Origin: Bacillus solimangrovi
GTDB lineage: Bacteria > Bacillota > Bacilli > Bacillales > Bacillaceae_N
Length of the DNA stretch: 64,000 nt
NCBI RefSeq assembly: GCF_001742425.1
Contig: NZ_MJEH01000001.1
Location: forward strand, 50,246-114,245
Reading direction: 5' to 3'
Part shown: positions 27,540 through 36,389 of the stretch, piece by piece
Position numbering within the stretch: the first letter of the stretch is position 1
Layout of the letters: the number at the start of each line of letters is the position of its first letter
The notes under the pieces: model-generated
The model's input: the letters and a program-made list of their open reading frames with translations, nothing else
Databases searched by the model: none
Told to the model about the DNA's origin: nothing
Translations under genes and position numbers: made by a program

Positions 27540-28931
27540 ATGTTAGTGATGGATCAAGTAGCTTCAGAAGTGGAAGAAATTATTGAAAAGCAAAAAAGCT
27601 ATTATTATAGCCAAAAAACTAAACCTGTTTCATTCCGTTTAAAACAACTACAAGCGTTAAAAGATGGAATAAAAAAATATGAGACAGATGTAAATGATGC
27701 TTTGAAGAAGGATTTGAATAAATCTGAGTTCGAGGCGTATAGTACAGAACTTGGTATTGTATATGAGGAAATTAGTTTTTCAATTAAAAATCTGAAAAAA
27801 TGGGTGAAACCGAAAAAAGTAAAAACGGCTCTAACACATGTGGGGTCAAAAGGATATATCATGCCTGAACCGTATGGAGTAACGTTAATCATCGCTCCGT
27901 GGAATTATCCTTTTCAACTGGCGTTATCTCCGTTAGTAGGGGCAATTGCAGCGGGAAATACTGCTGTATTAAAACCATCTGAGTTAACACCTACAGTTTC
28001 TGCAGTGATTACTCGCATCATAAGTGAAGTATTTCCTTCTGAGTACATTGAGGTCATTGAAGGCGGAGTGGAAACAAGCCAAACATTATTAGAACAACCA
28101 TTTGATTATATATTCTTTACAGGTAGTGTACCAGTTGGCAAGATTGTAATGGAAGCAGCTTCGAAACAACTTATTCCATTAACGCTTGAACTAGGTGGAA
28201 AGAGCCCATGCATTGTTCATCATGATGCAAATATTAAACTTGCAGCAAAACGAATTGTGTTTGGAAAATACACGAATGCTGGTCAGACGTGTATTGCTCC
28301 TGATTATTTGTTAGTTCATGAAAATGTTAAAGAGGCACTGGTTGAAGAAATGAAGCAAGTAGTTGCTGAATTTTATGGATCAGAACCAATTAAAGATGAC
28401 AAATATGGGAAAATTGTGAATGAACCTCATTTTGATCGAGTAGCATCATATTTGAATGACGGACAAATTGTTTTCGGTGGTAAAACAGATAGAGACACTT
28501 TAAAAATTGAACCTACCTTCATCGAAGGAGCGAGTTGGGACTCACCTGTTATGCAGGATGAAATCTTCGGCCCTATTTTTCCAATGTTCACATATTCCGA
28601 CCTTTCCGAAGTGATTGAGAAAGTGAATAACCGTCCTAAACCGCTCGCTTTATATTTATTTACACAAAGTGATGAAGTTGAGAGATTAATAAACTCTTCA
28701 ATTTCATATGGTGGAGGTACTGTGAACGATACGTTAATGCATATTGCAACACCGTATTTACCGTTTGGTGGTGTTGGAGAGAGTGGTATGGGTAGTTATC
28801 ATGGAGAAGGAAGCTTCCACGCATTTTCACATATGAAAAGTGTCTTAAAGCAAACGACTCGCTTTGATATGAGCTTCCGTTATCCATCTGCAAAGAATGG
28901 TCTTGCAATGGTGAAACGTTTCTTTAATTAA
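27540..28931 (+). CDS. Class 3-type aldehyde dehydrogenase (YwdH/AldX-like)
   Basis: A 463-residue NAD(P)-dependent aldehyde dehydrogenase. Motifs: [26 protein letters not shown], cofactor loop [10 protein letters not shown], the general base Glu in [15 protein letters not shown], the catalytic Cys in [11 protein letters not shown] and the C-terminal [16 protein letters not shown]. The short length and the hydrophobic or basic C-terminus (to MVKRFFN) fit the fatty-aldehyde (class 3) subgroup. AAGGAG lies 9 bases before the ATG. Monocistronic, with a strong promoter carrying a palindromic operator and a terminator after it. Confidence 0.92.
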   Translation: MLVMDQVASEVEEIIEKQKSYYYSQKTKPVSFRLKQLQALKDGIKKYETDVNDALKKDLNKSEFEAYSTELGIVYEEISFSIKNLKKWVKPKKVKTALTHVGSKGYIMPEPYGVTLIIAPWNYPFQLALSPLVGAIAAGNTAVLKPSELTPTVSAVITRIISEVFPSEYIEVIEGGVETSQTLLEQPFDYIFFTGSVPVGKIVMEAASKQLIPLTLELGGKSPCIVHHDANIKLAAKRIVFGKYTNAGQTCIAPDYLLVHENVKEALVEEMKQVVAEFYGSEPIKDDKYGKIVNEPHFDRVASYLNDGQIVFGGKTDRDTLKIEPTFIEGASWDSPVMQDEIFGPIFPMFTYSDLSEVIEKVNNRPKPLALYLFTQSDEVERLINSSISYGGGTVNDTLMHIATPYLPFGGVGESGMGSYHGEGSFHAFSHMKSVLKQTTRFDMSFRYPSAKNGLAMVKRFFN

Positions 28932-28986
28932 GAGTGTGAAAATAGTGAATCCATTTTATATACGACATGAAATAAATTGAAAATAA

Positions 28987-29032
28987 AACACCTTCGAGTT
29001 GATCATGCATCAATATCTCGGAGGTGTTCTTT
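28987..29032 (+). terminator. Terminator after the aldehyde dehydrogenase gene
   Basis: AACACCTTCGAG (28987-28998) pairs with CTCGGAGGTGTT (29017-29028), with inner TTGAT/ATCAA, followed by CTTTG. Confidence 0.82.
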
Positions 29033-29170
29033 GCATTGTTGAAAAACAAAAGTTACGATACTTTGTTTAATTCTTAATTTCACACTCAAGAATAAATTAT
29101 GAGAATTCATCTTTCAATAATAGATTGGATCAATTATAATAAATATAATCTTTCAAATGAGGTGAATTGG

Positions 29171-29348
29171 ATGACTTATCGTATTGTTCGAAGTAATTAG
29201 TTTTCGGGCTGAAAAAAAACGCGTACCAGCTAGCAAGGGGGAAGTATGCCCTTTTTATGAAAACTCAATTTTTGAACAGTGTCGTTATCCATTACAATAC
29301 GTACAAAAACAAGGCACTGGACTGTTAGTTTATTTAACATATCCTTAA
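29171..29348 (+). pseudogene. Decayed GTP cyclohydrolase II-like fragment
   Basis: A good ribosome site (GAGGTG) precedes ATG 29171, but this frame stops after nine codons. Another frame (from about 29219 to TAA 29348) reads KRVPASKGEVCPFYENS and then PLQYVQKQGTGLLVYL, which resembles the RibA segment ALEYIxKEGxGVLVYL. The rest of RibA, including the GRGIGL region and zinc cysteines, is gone. A frameshifted and deleted remnant is the best reading; the match is short and unverified. Confidence 0.35.
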
Positions 29349-29360
29349 GCCTTGTTTTTT
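29305..29360 (+). terminator. Terminator upstream of the methyltransferase gene
   Basis: AAAAACAAGGC (29305-29315) and GCCTTGTTTTT (29349-29359) are perfectly complementary across a 33-base loop and end in a T-run. It overlaps the RibA-like remnant's 3' end. Confidence 0.6.
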
Positions 29361-29383
29361 ATTTGAAAGGAAGTTAAACAATT

Positions 29384-30133
29384 ATGAATGAATTAGAATA
29401 TCAAAATTTTTATGATAAAGTTGGAGAAATAAATGGTTGGGATTTCAGTCAATTGAAATGTACTTCAGAAGGGGTTAAATGGGACTTTTACGAAGAAGTA
29501 TTGAAAAGGTGTCAGCGTTCAGATGTATTTCTTGATATTGGTACAGGTGGAGGGGAAAATATATTGGGAATTTCCTCATCAGTACATTCTCTCGTTGGAA
29601 TAGATCTTTCTAAAGGAATGATGAAAACGGCTCAGGCTAACTTAGAAAAGTCTGGTGTATCGAATGTTCGTTTTTATCAAATGTCTGCTGATCATTTACA
29701 ATTTCCTGTTGATTTTTTTGATGTAGTTTCTTGTAACCATTCTCCTTTTAGTTCAACTGAAGTTTCAAAGGTATTAAAGGAAGGTGGAACCTTTTTAACT
29801 CAACAAGTCAGTGAAGCTGATAAACTAAATTTAAAAAGAGCATTTGGTCGTGGACAATCCTTTAAAGTAGTGGATGGAACATTGAAGGCACGATATGTTC
29901 AACAATTATCAGATGCAGGTTTTTCTAACATACAAACATTTGAATATGATGCGGTAAATTATTATCAAACGCCTGAAGACATCATATTTTTGTTAACACA
30001 TACTCCTATCATACCTAATTTTGGGGAAGATAAGCAGGACTTAGAATTATTGAAAAGATTCATCGAACAGAACAATACGAAGAAAGGGATTCGTACGAAT
30101 TCCAAACGGTTTATGATCATTGCTAAAAAGTAA
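29384..30133 (+). CDS. Class I SAM-dependent methyltransferase
   Basis: 249 residues. Motif I FLDIGTGGGENILGI (about 48-62), the acidic residue of motif II in VGIDLSKGMM, and motif VSCNHSPFS in place of the usual post-motif. The C-terminal half (LNLKRAFGRGQSFK and after) reads like the rRNA/small-molecule methyltransferases of the Methyltransf_11 group. Substrate unknown. AAAGGAAG lies upstream; a terminator follows. Not part of the yqj backbone, so accessory. Confidence 0.85.
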   Translation: MNELEYQNFYDKVGEINGWDFSQLKCTSEGVKWDFYEEVLKRCQRSDVFLDIGTGGGENILGISSSVHSLVGIDLSKGMMKTAQANLEKSGVSNVRFYQMSADHLQFPVDFFDVVSCNHSPFSSTEVSKVLKEGGTFLTQQVSEADKLNLKRAFGRGQSFKVVDGTLKARYVQQLSDAGFSNIQTFEYDAVNYYQTPEDIIFLLTHTPIIPNFGEDKQDLELLKRFIEQNNTKKGIRTNSKRFMIIAKK

Positions 30134-30163
30134 GAAGTTAATTATAAAATGTTTCTGAGCTAA

Positions 30164-30196
30164 GCCCCTACTTAATAAATTTAAGTGGGGGTTTTT
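30164..30196 (+). terminator. Terminator after the methyltransferase gene
   Basis: GCCCCTACTTAA pairs with TTAAGTGGGGGT (loop TAAAT), followed by TTTTTCTTTTT. Confidence 0.88.
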
Positions 30197-30258
30197 CTTT
30201 TTCCACCACTGATATTTAGTTGAAACATTATAAATTAAAAAATAAAATTCATTTGTTT

Positions 30259-30286
30259 TGTCACAAACAAACCTCCTCACTCGTTA
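30259..30286 (+). promoter_or_regulatory. Putative ECF41-type promoter
   Basis: TGTCACA (30259-30265), 16-base spacer, CGTTA (30282-30286). ECF41 sigma factors are known to use TGTCACA with a CGTC-like -10. The two-gene unit downstream ends with an ECF41 gene, so this fits autoregulation. The start would be about 10 bases before the AGGAGG site. Confidence 0.7.
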
Positions 30287-30309
30287 TAAGGATAAGGAGG
30301 CGAAAAGTA

Positions 30310-31506
30310 ATGAAGACAATTGTTATTTTAGGCGGCGGTTATGCTGGGATTAATTTAATCAACAATTTAAAGAAAGAGCTTAAAAATGAATTAGGTTCAT
30401 CTGTAAAAATTATTTTAATAGATAAAAATTCTTATCATTATCGAAAGTTACTGTTAGTGAAAACAATTACAGAGGATGTCGATAAGTTAAAAATAGCTAT
30501 TCCATTTCAGGATTATCTTTCAGAAGGAATTGAGTTCATTCAAGGAGAAATTGTAAGCTTAAATAGGAGTGCAAGAGAAGTAAATGTTAGGGTAGAAGAT
30601 AATCAGATCGCCAATGTTCCTTATGATTATTTAGCTATTACACTTGGAAGTATTGTAAAGGAGTATGACGAAATTATTGGAGGAGAAACACTCAGAGATG
30701 AAGCAAGTGCACATAAAATAAGAAACGAATTAATAGATTTTTTGGATAGAACAAAAAAACAATCTGAGGATAGCATACAAAATAACGACTTGAAAGTTGC
30801 AGTTGTTGGTGGAGGTATTTCTGGAATTGAAACTGCTTGTGAATTGGGTGTTTGGTTACAAGGACAGTCTCGGGTATATGGAATTGATCCTGATGCCGTA
30901 GAAGTTCTTCTGTTTGATTCTAAGTCACGTGTTTTACATCAAGCACCTGAGCACATTAGTAGTAAATTAGAAAAAAAGATGGAAAGCTTAGGTGTAACGT
31001 TTATTTCAAACACGAGAGTAAAGCAATATAGAGATGGACGAATAATCTGTGATAATGGGAAGATGTATGAAGTGGGAAGTTGTATCATTACGAACGGGGT
31101 AGAAGTCAGTCCAGTAATAAAACAATTGAATCTCCCACTTTCTAATCATAATCAATTAATTGTTAACGAATGTTATGAAATAACGGGGATTCCGAATGTT
31201 TATGCAATTGGAGACTGTGCTCAAATCATTGATACAACAACAAATGAATGTGATGGAATGACTTGTAAGGAAGCAATACCTCAATCTCTAAGACTAGCAA
31301 AGATCATCAAGAATAGGTTGAATAATCATTCCAAGCAAATTATTCATAAAGGTTTACCTTATAAGTTATTTTTTATTAGCTTAGGACCAAATGACGGTTT
31401 TGTGTGGGCTCAAAAATGGGGGATGAATTTTACTTTATCAGGTCAAATTGGATTAAGGCTCCGCAAATTCACATGGGATCTGGCGAGTTTAGTAAAGGAA
31501 AGGTGA
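30310..31506 (+). CDS. FAD-dependent NAD(P)H oxidoreductase (NDH-2-like), ECF41 partner
   Basis: 398 residues from ATG 30310, which has AGGAGG 9 bases upstream; a longer frame from 30220 would start before the proposed promoter and is rejected. FAD-binding VILGGGYAGINLINNL at the N-terminus, NAD-binding VAVVGGGISGIETACEL near 160, and the second FAD motif NVYAIGDCAQI near 300 define the pyridine nucleotide-disulfide oxidoreductase fold. No redox Cys pair is visible, and the C-terminus has no clear membrane-binding amphipathic segment. The stop lies 6 bases before the sigma factor ATG. ECF41 genes usually sit beside oxidoreductases or carboxymuconolactone decarboxylases, presumably their targets. 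Confidence 0.85.
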   Translation: MKTIVILGGGYAGINLINNLKKELKNELGSSVKIILIDKNSYHYRKLLLVKTITEDVDKLKIAIPFQDYLSEGIEFIQGEIVSLNRSAREVNVRVEDNQIANVPYDYLAITLGSIVKEYDEIIGGETLRDEASAHKIRNELIDFLDRTKKQSEDSIQNNDLKVAVVGGGISGIETACELGVWLQGQSRVYGIDPDAVEVLLFDSKSRVLHQAPEHISSKLEKKMESLGVTFISNTRVKQYRDGRIICDNGKMYEVGSCIITNGVEVSPVIKQLNLPLSNHNQLIVNECYEITGIPNVYAIGDCAQIIDTTTNECDGMTCKEAIPQSLRLAKIIKNRLNNHSKQIIHKGLPYKLFFISLGPNDGFVWAQKWGMNFTLSGQIGLRLRKFTWDLASLVKER

Positions 31507-31512
31507 TTGGCA

Positions 31513-32382
31513 ATGGAAAGTTCTTTAGTTCAGCAATTATTCATTGATTACAAATCGCTTCTTCATTCTCTTGCTTATAAAATGACAGGGAGTGTTAGCG
31601 ATGCTGAAGATATAGTCCAAGATGTATTCACTCAACTAAAAACGTATGAATTACAGCATCAACAAAATACAAAAGCATTTCTATGCAAATTAGTTACGAA
31701 CCGCTGTCTAGATTTACTCAAATCATCAAGGAAAAAGAAAGAGCTGTATGTTGGAACGTGGTTACCTGAGCCGCTCGTCTCAAATCATGACCCAATGAAT
31801 GAAGTGATAGTAGAAGAAGAAATCTCTATTGCACTTCTCATCCTATTTGAATCCTTAAATCCTGTAGAAAGAGCCGTTTTTGTTCTTAGAGAAGTGCTAG
31901 AATATGACTATAAGACGATTGCTGATATCGTCCAAAAATCTGAAAGTAACTGTCGGAAAATTTTGAGTAGAATAAAAAAAGAGCTCCCCAACTTAGAGCA
32001 TGAATTAGTAATGCCACCTCCGAAAGAGCATGAAGAAACAGTCTTGACATTTATTTCAGCATTTCAAAAGGGAGATGTAACTCAGCTTATCAATAATCTT
32101 CATGAAAACGTTATTTATTATGCAGATGGTGGAGGTAAAAAGGCTGCAGCATTACGACCAATTGTTGGAAGAGAGAGTGTTGTTTTAGTATTTGGTTCTC
32201 TTTCTAAAATACTTGCGAATGATAGCTATCAAATTTATTTTAGTAAAGTGAATGGTCAGACTGGTCTAACGATAATTGATCCAGATGGTTCTAAGTCAGT
32301 AGTAGCTTTTCAAGTTGAAGAAGATAAAATTAAAAATATTTACTATTGTGCTAACCCAGATAAAGTAAATCACCTGCAATAG
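31513..32382 (+). CDS. ECF41-group RNA polymerase sigma factor with SnoaL-like C-terminal domain
   Basis: About 289 residues from ATG 31513 (the TTG at 31507 is too close to the AAAGGTG site). Sigma region 2 (about 8-75, KMTGSVSDAEDIVQDVF), a linker with WLPEP, region 4 (about 108-165, LNPVERAVFVLREVLEYDYKTIADI), and a SnoaL/NTF2-like extension with DGGGK and a C-terminal NPDKV. These three signatures define ECF41, whose own extension replaces an anti-sigma factor. It is probably co-transcribed with the oxidoreductase from the TGTCACA promoter at 30259. The inducing signal is unknown. Confidence 0.92.
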   Translation: MESSLVQQLFIDYKSLLHSLAYKMTGSVSDAEDIVQDVFTQLKTYELQHQQNTKAFLCKLVTNRCLDLLKSSRKKKELYVGTWLPEPLVSNHDPMNEVIVEEEISIALLILFESLNPVERAVFVLREVLEYDYKTIADIVQKSESNCRKILSRIKKELPNLEHELVMPPPKEHEETVLTFISAFQKGDVTQLINNLHENVIYYADGGGKKAAALRPIVGRESVVLVFGSLSKILANDSYQIYFSKVNGQTGLTIIDPDGSKSVVAFQVEEDKIKNIYYCANPDKVNHLQ

Positions 32383-32411
32383 ATGATATATAATATAAAG
32401 AGTATATTTAC

Positions 32412-32590
32412 CACGTTTCAACTAACGCTAAGACTCCCACTTTAAAACTTAGGAGAATCAACGAAGTTTAAGTTGGAGAGGGTCATAGTCATACCCTTGT
32501 GGTAACAGACATCAGTCATTACCTGATTGGTTCAACTAACTATCTGTGGAGGATGAAGGAATACCTTCACGGATGGAAGTTTCACTTTAT
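32412..32590 (+). repeat. Dispersed repeat, copy A
   Basis: Bases 32412-32533 match copy B (32661-32783) at most positions, including GTTTCAACT[A/G]ACGCTAAGAC, GGAGAATCAACGAAGTTTA, CATACCCTTGTGGTA and TTACCTGATTGG. Inside is a stem-loop (CTCCCACTT with AAGTTGGAG). Copy A continues to about 32590 with GGATGAAGGAATACCTTCAC and GGAAGTTTCACTTTA. No ORF is conserved. Hairpins near the ends and absence of terminal inverted repeats suggest a non-autonomous IS200/IS605-like element or orphan TnpB guide-RNA end, which is an inference. Confidence 0.65.
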
Positions 32591-32607
32591 GTGGAAGTCA
32601 TAAATTT

Positions 32608-32649
32608 AAAGACCAAACGTTGTAGTTCTAACCACAATGTTTGGTCTTT
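32608..32649. terminator. Strong stem-loop between the two repeat copies
   Basis: A 16-base arm (32608-32623, AAAGACCAAACGTTGT) pairs with 32634-32649 with one G-U pair and a 10-base loop. It ends in TTT on either strand, so it can act as a bidirectional terminator between the sigma factor gene and the ferredoxin oxidoreductase operon. Confidence 0.7.
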
Positions 32650-32660
32650 ATTTCAGTTTA

Positions 32661-32788
32661 TCACGTTTCAACTGACGCTAAGACTCCCACTTCAAAACTT
32701 TGGAGAATCAACGAAGTTTAAGTGGGAGAGGGATTTGATCATACCCTTGTGGTATAAGCGTCAGTAATTACCTGATTGGATCACTTTA
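32661..32788 (+). repeat. Dispersed repeat, copy B
   Basis: Same orientation as copy A, 249 bases further on. The stem CTCCCACTT/AAGTGGGAG is intact here. It ends near TTGGATCACTTTATT, lacking the 3' extension of copy A. It sits 8 bases from the stop codon of the minus-strand oxidoreductase gene and its hairpin may end that transcript. Confidence 0.65.
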
Positions 32789-32795
32789 TTTTTTA

Positions 32796-35090
32796 TTACA
32801 AATATGGATTCTCGTGTTTTGCTTTTAGTTGTAACCATCGTCTTTCAACTTCGTTTTCAAAACTCTTCAACATGTCTGCATTTTGTTCTTTTAATAAGTG
32901 TTTGGCTTTTCCCATATAAGTAAGCCATTCGCTTAATGGAATACGTTTTTTCTTTGCATCAGGGTCATGTGTAATCATTGTTTCGCCACGCTCAACTTCA
33001 TATAGTGGGAAGAAACAAGAGTTAACGGCATTTTCCATAATTTTTGTTCCGTAGCGGTCCTCAGACTTCCAGTTAAGTGGACACGTAATTAATATTTTTC
33101 CATAAACGAGTCCTTCATTTTGTGCATACCATTGTGCTTTTGCAGCCTTTTTTACTAAGTCTTGTGGAAAGGCTTCAGAGCCAGTAAATACATATGGAAT
33201 ATTTGTTGATGCCATAATTTGGGCTGTATCTTTATGGTGAAAGGCTTTCCCTTGTTGAGTTTTTCCAACACCTGTTGTACTTGTCATATGACCGAGCGGT
33301 GTAGAATAAGACATTTGCGAACCTGTATTCATATATCCTTCGTTATCATACTCAAGTAAGATCATTTTATGGTTGCGCATTGCTGTTCCGATCGCAGAAC
33401 CCATTCCGATATCCATACCGCCATCACCAGTAATCATCACAAATGTTACATCATCAGCTACATCAATTTCACCACGACGTTTCATTTCATGGAATGCCTC
33501 TAGTGTGCCTGAAAGTGTAGCAGGTCCATTTTGGAATAAGTTATGGATGGTCGGTTGTTTATGTGAGCTGTACGGATAAGAAGTCGTTACAACATACGCA
33601 CAACCCGTTTGGAACAAGATGACTGCATCACCTTCAATCCCTTTGAAAAATAATTCTAACGCAGGGAAAATTCCACACCCTGGGCAAGCTCCATGTCCAG
33701 AAGCGAGTCGTTTCGGTTTCGTAGTTAACTGACGAAGAGGAGGAATACGTACTTTTAACTTACCTGTTTCTTCATCAGGAGTAACTTTAATTAGTCCTGT
33801 TTTATATGCATCACCGTGAAGTGGTTCAATCGCTTGTTGAAGTCGATTTTCTTCTTTACCAACAGTGTGACCGTAGTAGTCAAATGACTTTTTAGCATAG
33901 CCATTTTCAGCCGTTTCAATTGCAAGGTTGAAGAAATGTAAAGCATCTTCAGCAAAGAAATCTTTTCCTCCGATCCCGAAGACACGACTTAAGACGATTG
34001 TTTCGTTATCTTTATCCTCTTGTAAAGCAGATTTTACTTCATGTGTTAAGTTTGGACCGTTTCCACCATACGAATCAGCACGTTCTGCAACTAATAATGC
34101 TTTAACATTTTTTAGAGCATTGCGAATTGCTTCAGAAGGGAAAGGTCGAATCATATTAGGGCTTACGATACCTGCTTTAACCCCTTGTGCACGTAGAGTA
34201 TCAACCGCATCTTTCGCTGATTCGGCAGCCGAATTCAGTAGAAATAATGCAACTTCAGCATCTTCCATTTTATATAAATCAAGCATAGGGTATTCACGTC
34301 CAGACAGAAGAGCATATTCCTTAGCTACTTCTTTGAAAACAGATCCTGCTTGATATAATGCTTCTGATTGCTGGAAGTTGTTATTAATTAAGTCGTTGCC
34401 ATCCATATGTGCCCCGATTGTGACTGGATTCTCAAAATCTAATGCATTTGCATATCCTTCTGGTCGTTCACCGACAAATTTTTGCACAGTGGAACGATCA
34501 GAGAAATATTGAACTTTACGTTTTTGATGTGATGTGAAGAAACCATCATATGCTACGATAACGGGAAGACGCACATCAGAGTGTTCGGCAATTTTTAGTG
34601 CCATAATGTTCATGTCATAGACAGCTTGTGGTGTTTGAGCTGTCAAGATAACCCAACCTGTATTCAATCCATAATAGAGGTCAGAATGATCACCGCGAAT
34701 ATCAAGAGGACCACTAATTGCACGAGTGACAAGGTTCATTACCATTGGGAATCGAGTACCAGATTGAACAGGCAGTTGTTCAAGCATATACATAAAACCA
34801 TTTGCACTTGTTGCGTTGAATACACGTGCCCCTGCGGCCGAAGCACCATAACAAATCCCAGCTGAACCATGTTCACCGTCTGCTGCAATTAACGTAATAT
34901 CATGTTCACCACGAGCTTTCATTTGATCCAACAGTTGTGCAATTTCAGTAGAAGGAGTAATTGGGAAATAACCCATCAAATGATAGTTGATTTGTGCTGC
35001 TGCAAGAGCTGCCATTTCATTACCTGATTCAAATGTAACTTGTTGCTCTGCATTTGTAACTGCACTTACATTGTCTTCGAGAATCGCCAT
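32796..35090 (-). CDS. 2-oxoacid (pyruvate):ferredoxin oxidoreductase, fused alpha-beta subunit
   Basis: 764 residues. The N-terminal part is the PorA-like alpha subunit: FPITPSTEIAQLLDQ, AADGEHGSAGICYGASAAGARVF-type core (domain I), then domain II ending with the MIRPFP-type segment (about 330-345). From about residue 470 it is the PorB-like beta subunit: GHGACPGCG, then the TPP/Mg motif ITGDGGMDIGMGS and LLEYDNEGYMNTGSQ, YxNTGxQ being diagnostic of POR-type enzymes. It oxidatively decarboxylates a 2-oxoacid to acyl-CoA with reduction of ferredoxin. It is translationally coupled (TAATG) to the gamma-delta gene upstream. Pyruvate is the likely substrate but other 2-oxoacids are possible. Confidence 0.9.
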   Translation of the reverse strand: MAILEDNVSAVTNAEQQVTFESGNEMAALAAAQINYHLMGYFPITPSTEIAQLLDQMKARGEHDITLIAADGEHGSAGICYGASAAGARVFNATSANGFMYMLEQLPVQSGTRFPMVMNLVTRAISGPLDIRGDHSDLYYGLNTGWVILTAQTPQAVYDMNIMALKIAEHSDVRLPVIVAYDGFFTSHQKRKVQYFSDRSTVQKFVGERPEGYANALDFENPVTIGAHMDGNDLINNNFQQSEALYQAGSVFKEVAKEYALLSGREYPMLDLYKMEDAEVALFLLNSAAESAKDAVDTLRAQGVKAGIVSPNMIRPFPSEAIRNALKNVKALLVAERADSYGGNGPNLTHEVKSALQEDKDNETIVLSRVFGIGGKDFFAEDALHFFNLAIETAENGYAKKSFDYYGHTVGKEENRLQQAIEPLHGDAYKTGLIKVTPDEETGKLKVRIPPLRQLTTKPKRLASGHGACPGCGIFPALELFFKGIEGDAVILFQTGCAYVVTTSYPYSSHKQPTIHNLFQNGPATLSGTLEAFHEMKRRGEIDVADDVTFVMITGDGGMDIGMGSAIGTAMRNHKMILLEYDNEGYMNTGSQMSYSTPLGHMTSTTGVGKTQQGKAFHHKDTAQIMASTNIPYVFTGSEAFPQDLVKKAAKAQWYAQNEGLVYGKILITCPLNWKSEDRYGTKIMENAVNSCFFPLYEVERGETMITHDPDAKKKRIPLSEWLTYMGKAKHLLKEQNADMLKSFENEVERRWLQLKAKHENPYL

Positions 35091-36100
35091 TATTTTGTCC
35101 CTCCTACTAAAGAAAAGTTTTGTGCGATGCGATTTTCTTCTGCGTAACCTAATGCTTCACGCATGTCTGTTAATGCAGATGTTGGGCATGCTTCAACACA
35201 TTTTAGACAGCCTTTGCAATATTGATAGTCAATGCCATCTAAGAACATCTGCTTTCGTCCACGTTTATCTTCACCCTCGCTCCATACGAAACAAAAGTCT
35301 GGACAAACAGTATCACACTGTGCACAGTTAATACATTTCTCTTGTTCAAACTCAGGTAAGAACCCTTGACGTGACCCGCTTAAGTCTTTGAAAATACTAT
35401 TTGCTTGGGAGTGAATGATACCCCCAATTTCTTGTGTATTATAACCTAATTGTGGTTGTGGAATGGTGAATGGTTTTGTATCAGTTTGTTCTGGAACATA
35501 GTATGTTTTGAATTTTACTTCTTCATATCCACGGTCGAAAGTACGAATATTTGCTTCAAGTAGATGTGGATATTTTTTCTCGAACGTTTTGCGAATTACT
35601 TTACGCATTGCATCTGGGTCAAGAAAATCACAGACACGGAAAAGTGCTCCAAGCATAGCTGTGTTCACACGTGTATTTTCTTCAACAGCTATGGTTAGTG
35701 CATCGACAATTGCTAATGTTCCATAATCTAGTTTTAAGTCTTTCTTTACCTCATCGAAGTTTCGAGTAGAGTTAACGAGAACACTTCCATCTGGTTGTAA
35801 TCCACTAACAACATCAACCATTTTGTAAAGTGCTTCATGAAATACACCAATTACGTGAGGTTGCACAATCGGGCTGTGTGCACGAATTTCTGTATCGGGA
35901 TCACAGAAACGGACAAAGCCTTTAACTGGTGAACCTTTCTTCTCTGAGCCATAGGAAGAAAAGTTTGACCCGTTCAAACCTAAACCGAGAACACCTGCCT
36001 CTGCAAGCATCTTCCCAGCTAAGTTAGCACCGAGTCCTCCAATCGATTCTAATCTTATTTCAAAAAAGCCAAGTTCATTCTTCATTGGCAATATAGACAT
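35090..36100 (-). CDS. 2-oxoacid:ferredoxin oxidoreductase, fused gamma-delta subunit
   Basis: About 336 residues. The gamma part opens with FFEIRLESIGGLGANLAGKMLAEAG and has FSSYGSEKKGSPVKGFVRF. The delta part (about 245-336) carries two [4Fe-4S] motifs, CINCAQCDTVCPD and CKGCLKCVEACP. The frame is open to 36148, but GAGGGG is spaced for ATG 36100 (MSILPMKN) and the promoter leaves the first ATG untranscribed. Together with the downstream alpha-beta fusion it makes a complete POR from two polypeptides. It is first in a two-gene minus-strand operon. Confidence 0.9.
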   Translation of the reverse strand: MSILPMKNELGFFEIRLESIGGLGANLAGKMLAEAGVLGLGLNGSNFSSYGSEKKGSPVKGFVRFCDPDTEIRAHSPIVQPHVIGVFHEALYKMVDVVSGLQPDGSVLVNSTRNFDEVKKDLKLDYGTLAIVDALTIAVEENTRVNTAMLGALFRVCDFLDPDAMRKVIRKTFEKKYPHLLEANIRTFDRGYEEVKFKTYYVPEQTDTKPFTIPQPQLGYNTQEIGGIIHSQANSIFKDLSGSRQGFLPEFEQEKCINCAQCDTVCPDFCFVWSEGEDKRGRKQMFLDGIDYQYCKGCLKCVEACPTSALTDMREALGYAEENRIAQNFSLVGGTK

Positions 36101-36152
36101 CTTAGTCATTCCCCTCATCAAAATTAACATAAATCCCCTTATTATCATTATA

Positions 36153-36181
36153 GTTATATGTATGTATAGAGAGGTGTTAAA
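36153..36181 (-). promoter_or_regulatory. Putative promoter of the ferredoxin oxidoreductase operon
   Basis: Minus-strand TTTAAC (36176-36181), 17-base spacer, TATAAC (36153-36158); a TATAAT also occurs just downstream (36147-36152). Confidence 0.5.
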
Positions 36182-36389
36182 GATTCATACATTTTATGAA
36201 AATTAGTAGTACACAATTGTAAAAGGGGTTTATTTGTTGATATGTAAGTATTTTAGTTATATAACAGTTATTGGATATATTTTCTTTTGTATTATTACAG
36301 TTTTTGTAGGGGAGAAGGACTAGTTCTGATTGTTATCTGAATGAAAGAGTTTTCAGTATTGGCACGAGGAAATAAAAGAAGATATTTAA

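Noticed and set aside
32546..32767. Plus-strand 73-codon frame between the repeat copies
   Set aside because: Covers repeat A's end, the stem-loop and repeat B; no protein similarity.
33928..34353. Plus-strand 141-codon frame inside the ferredoxin oxidoreductase alpha-beta gene
   Set aside because: Shadow of a strongly supported gene on the other strand; Ser/Ala-rich with no motif.
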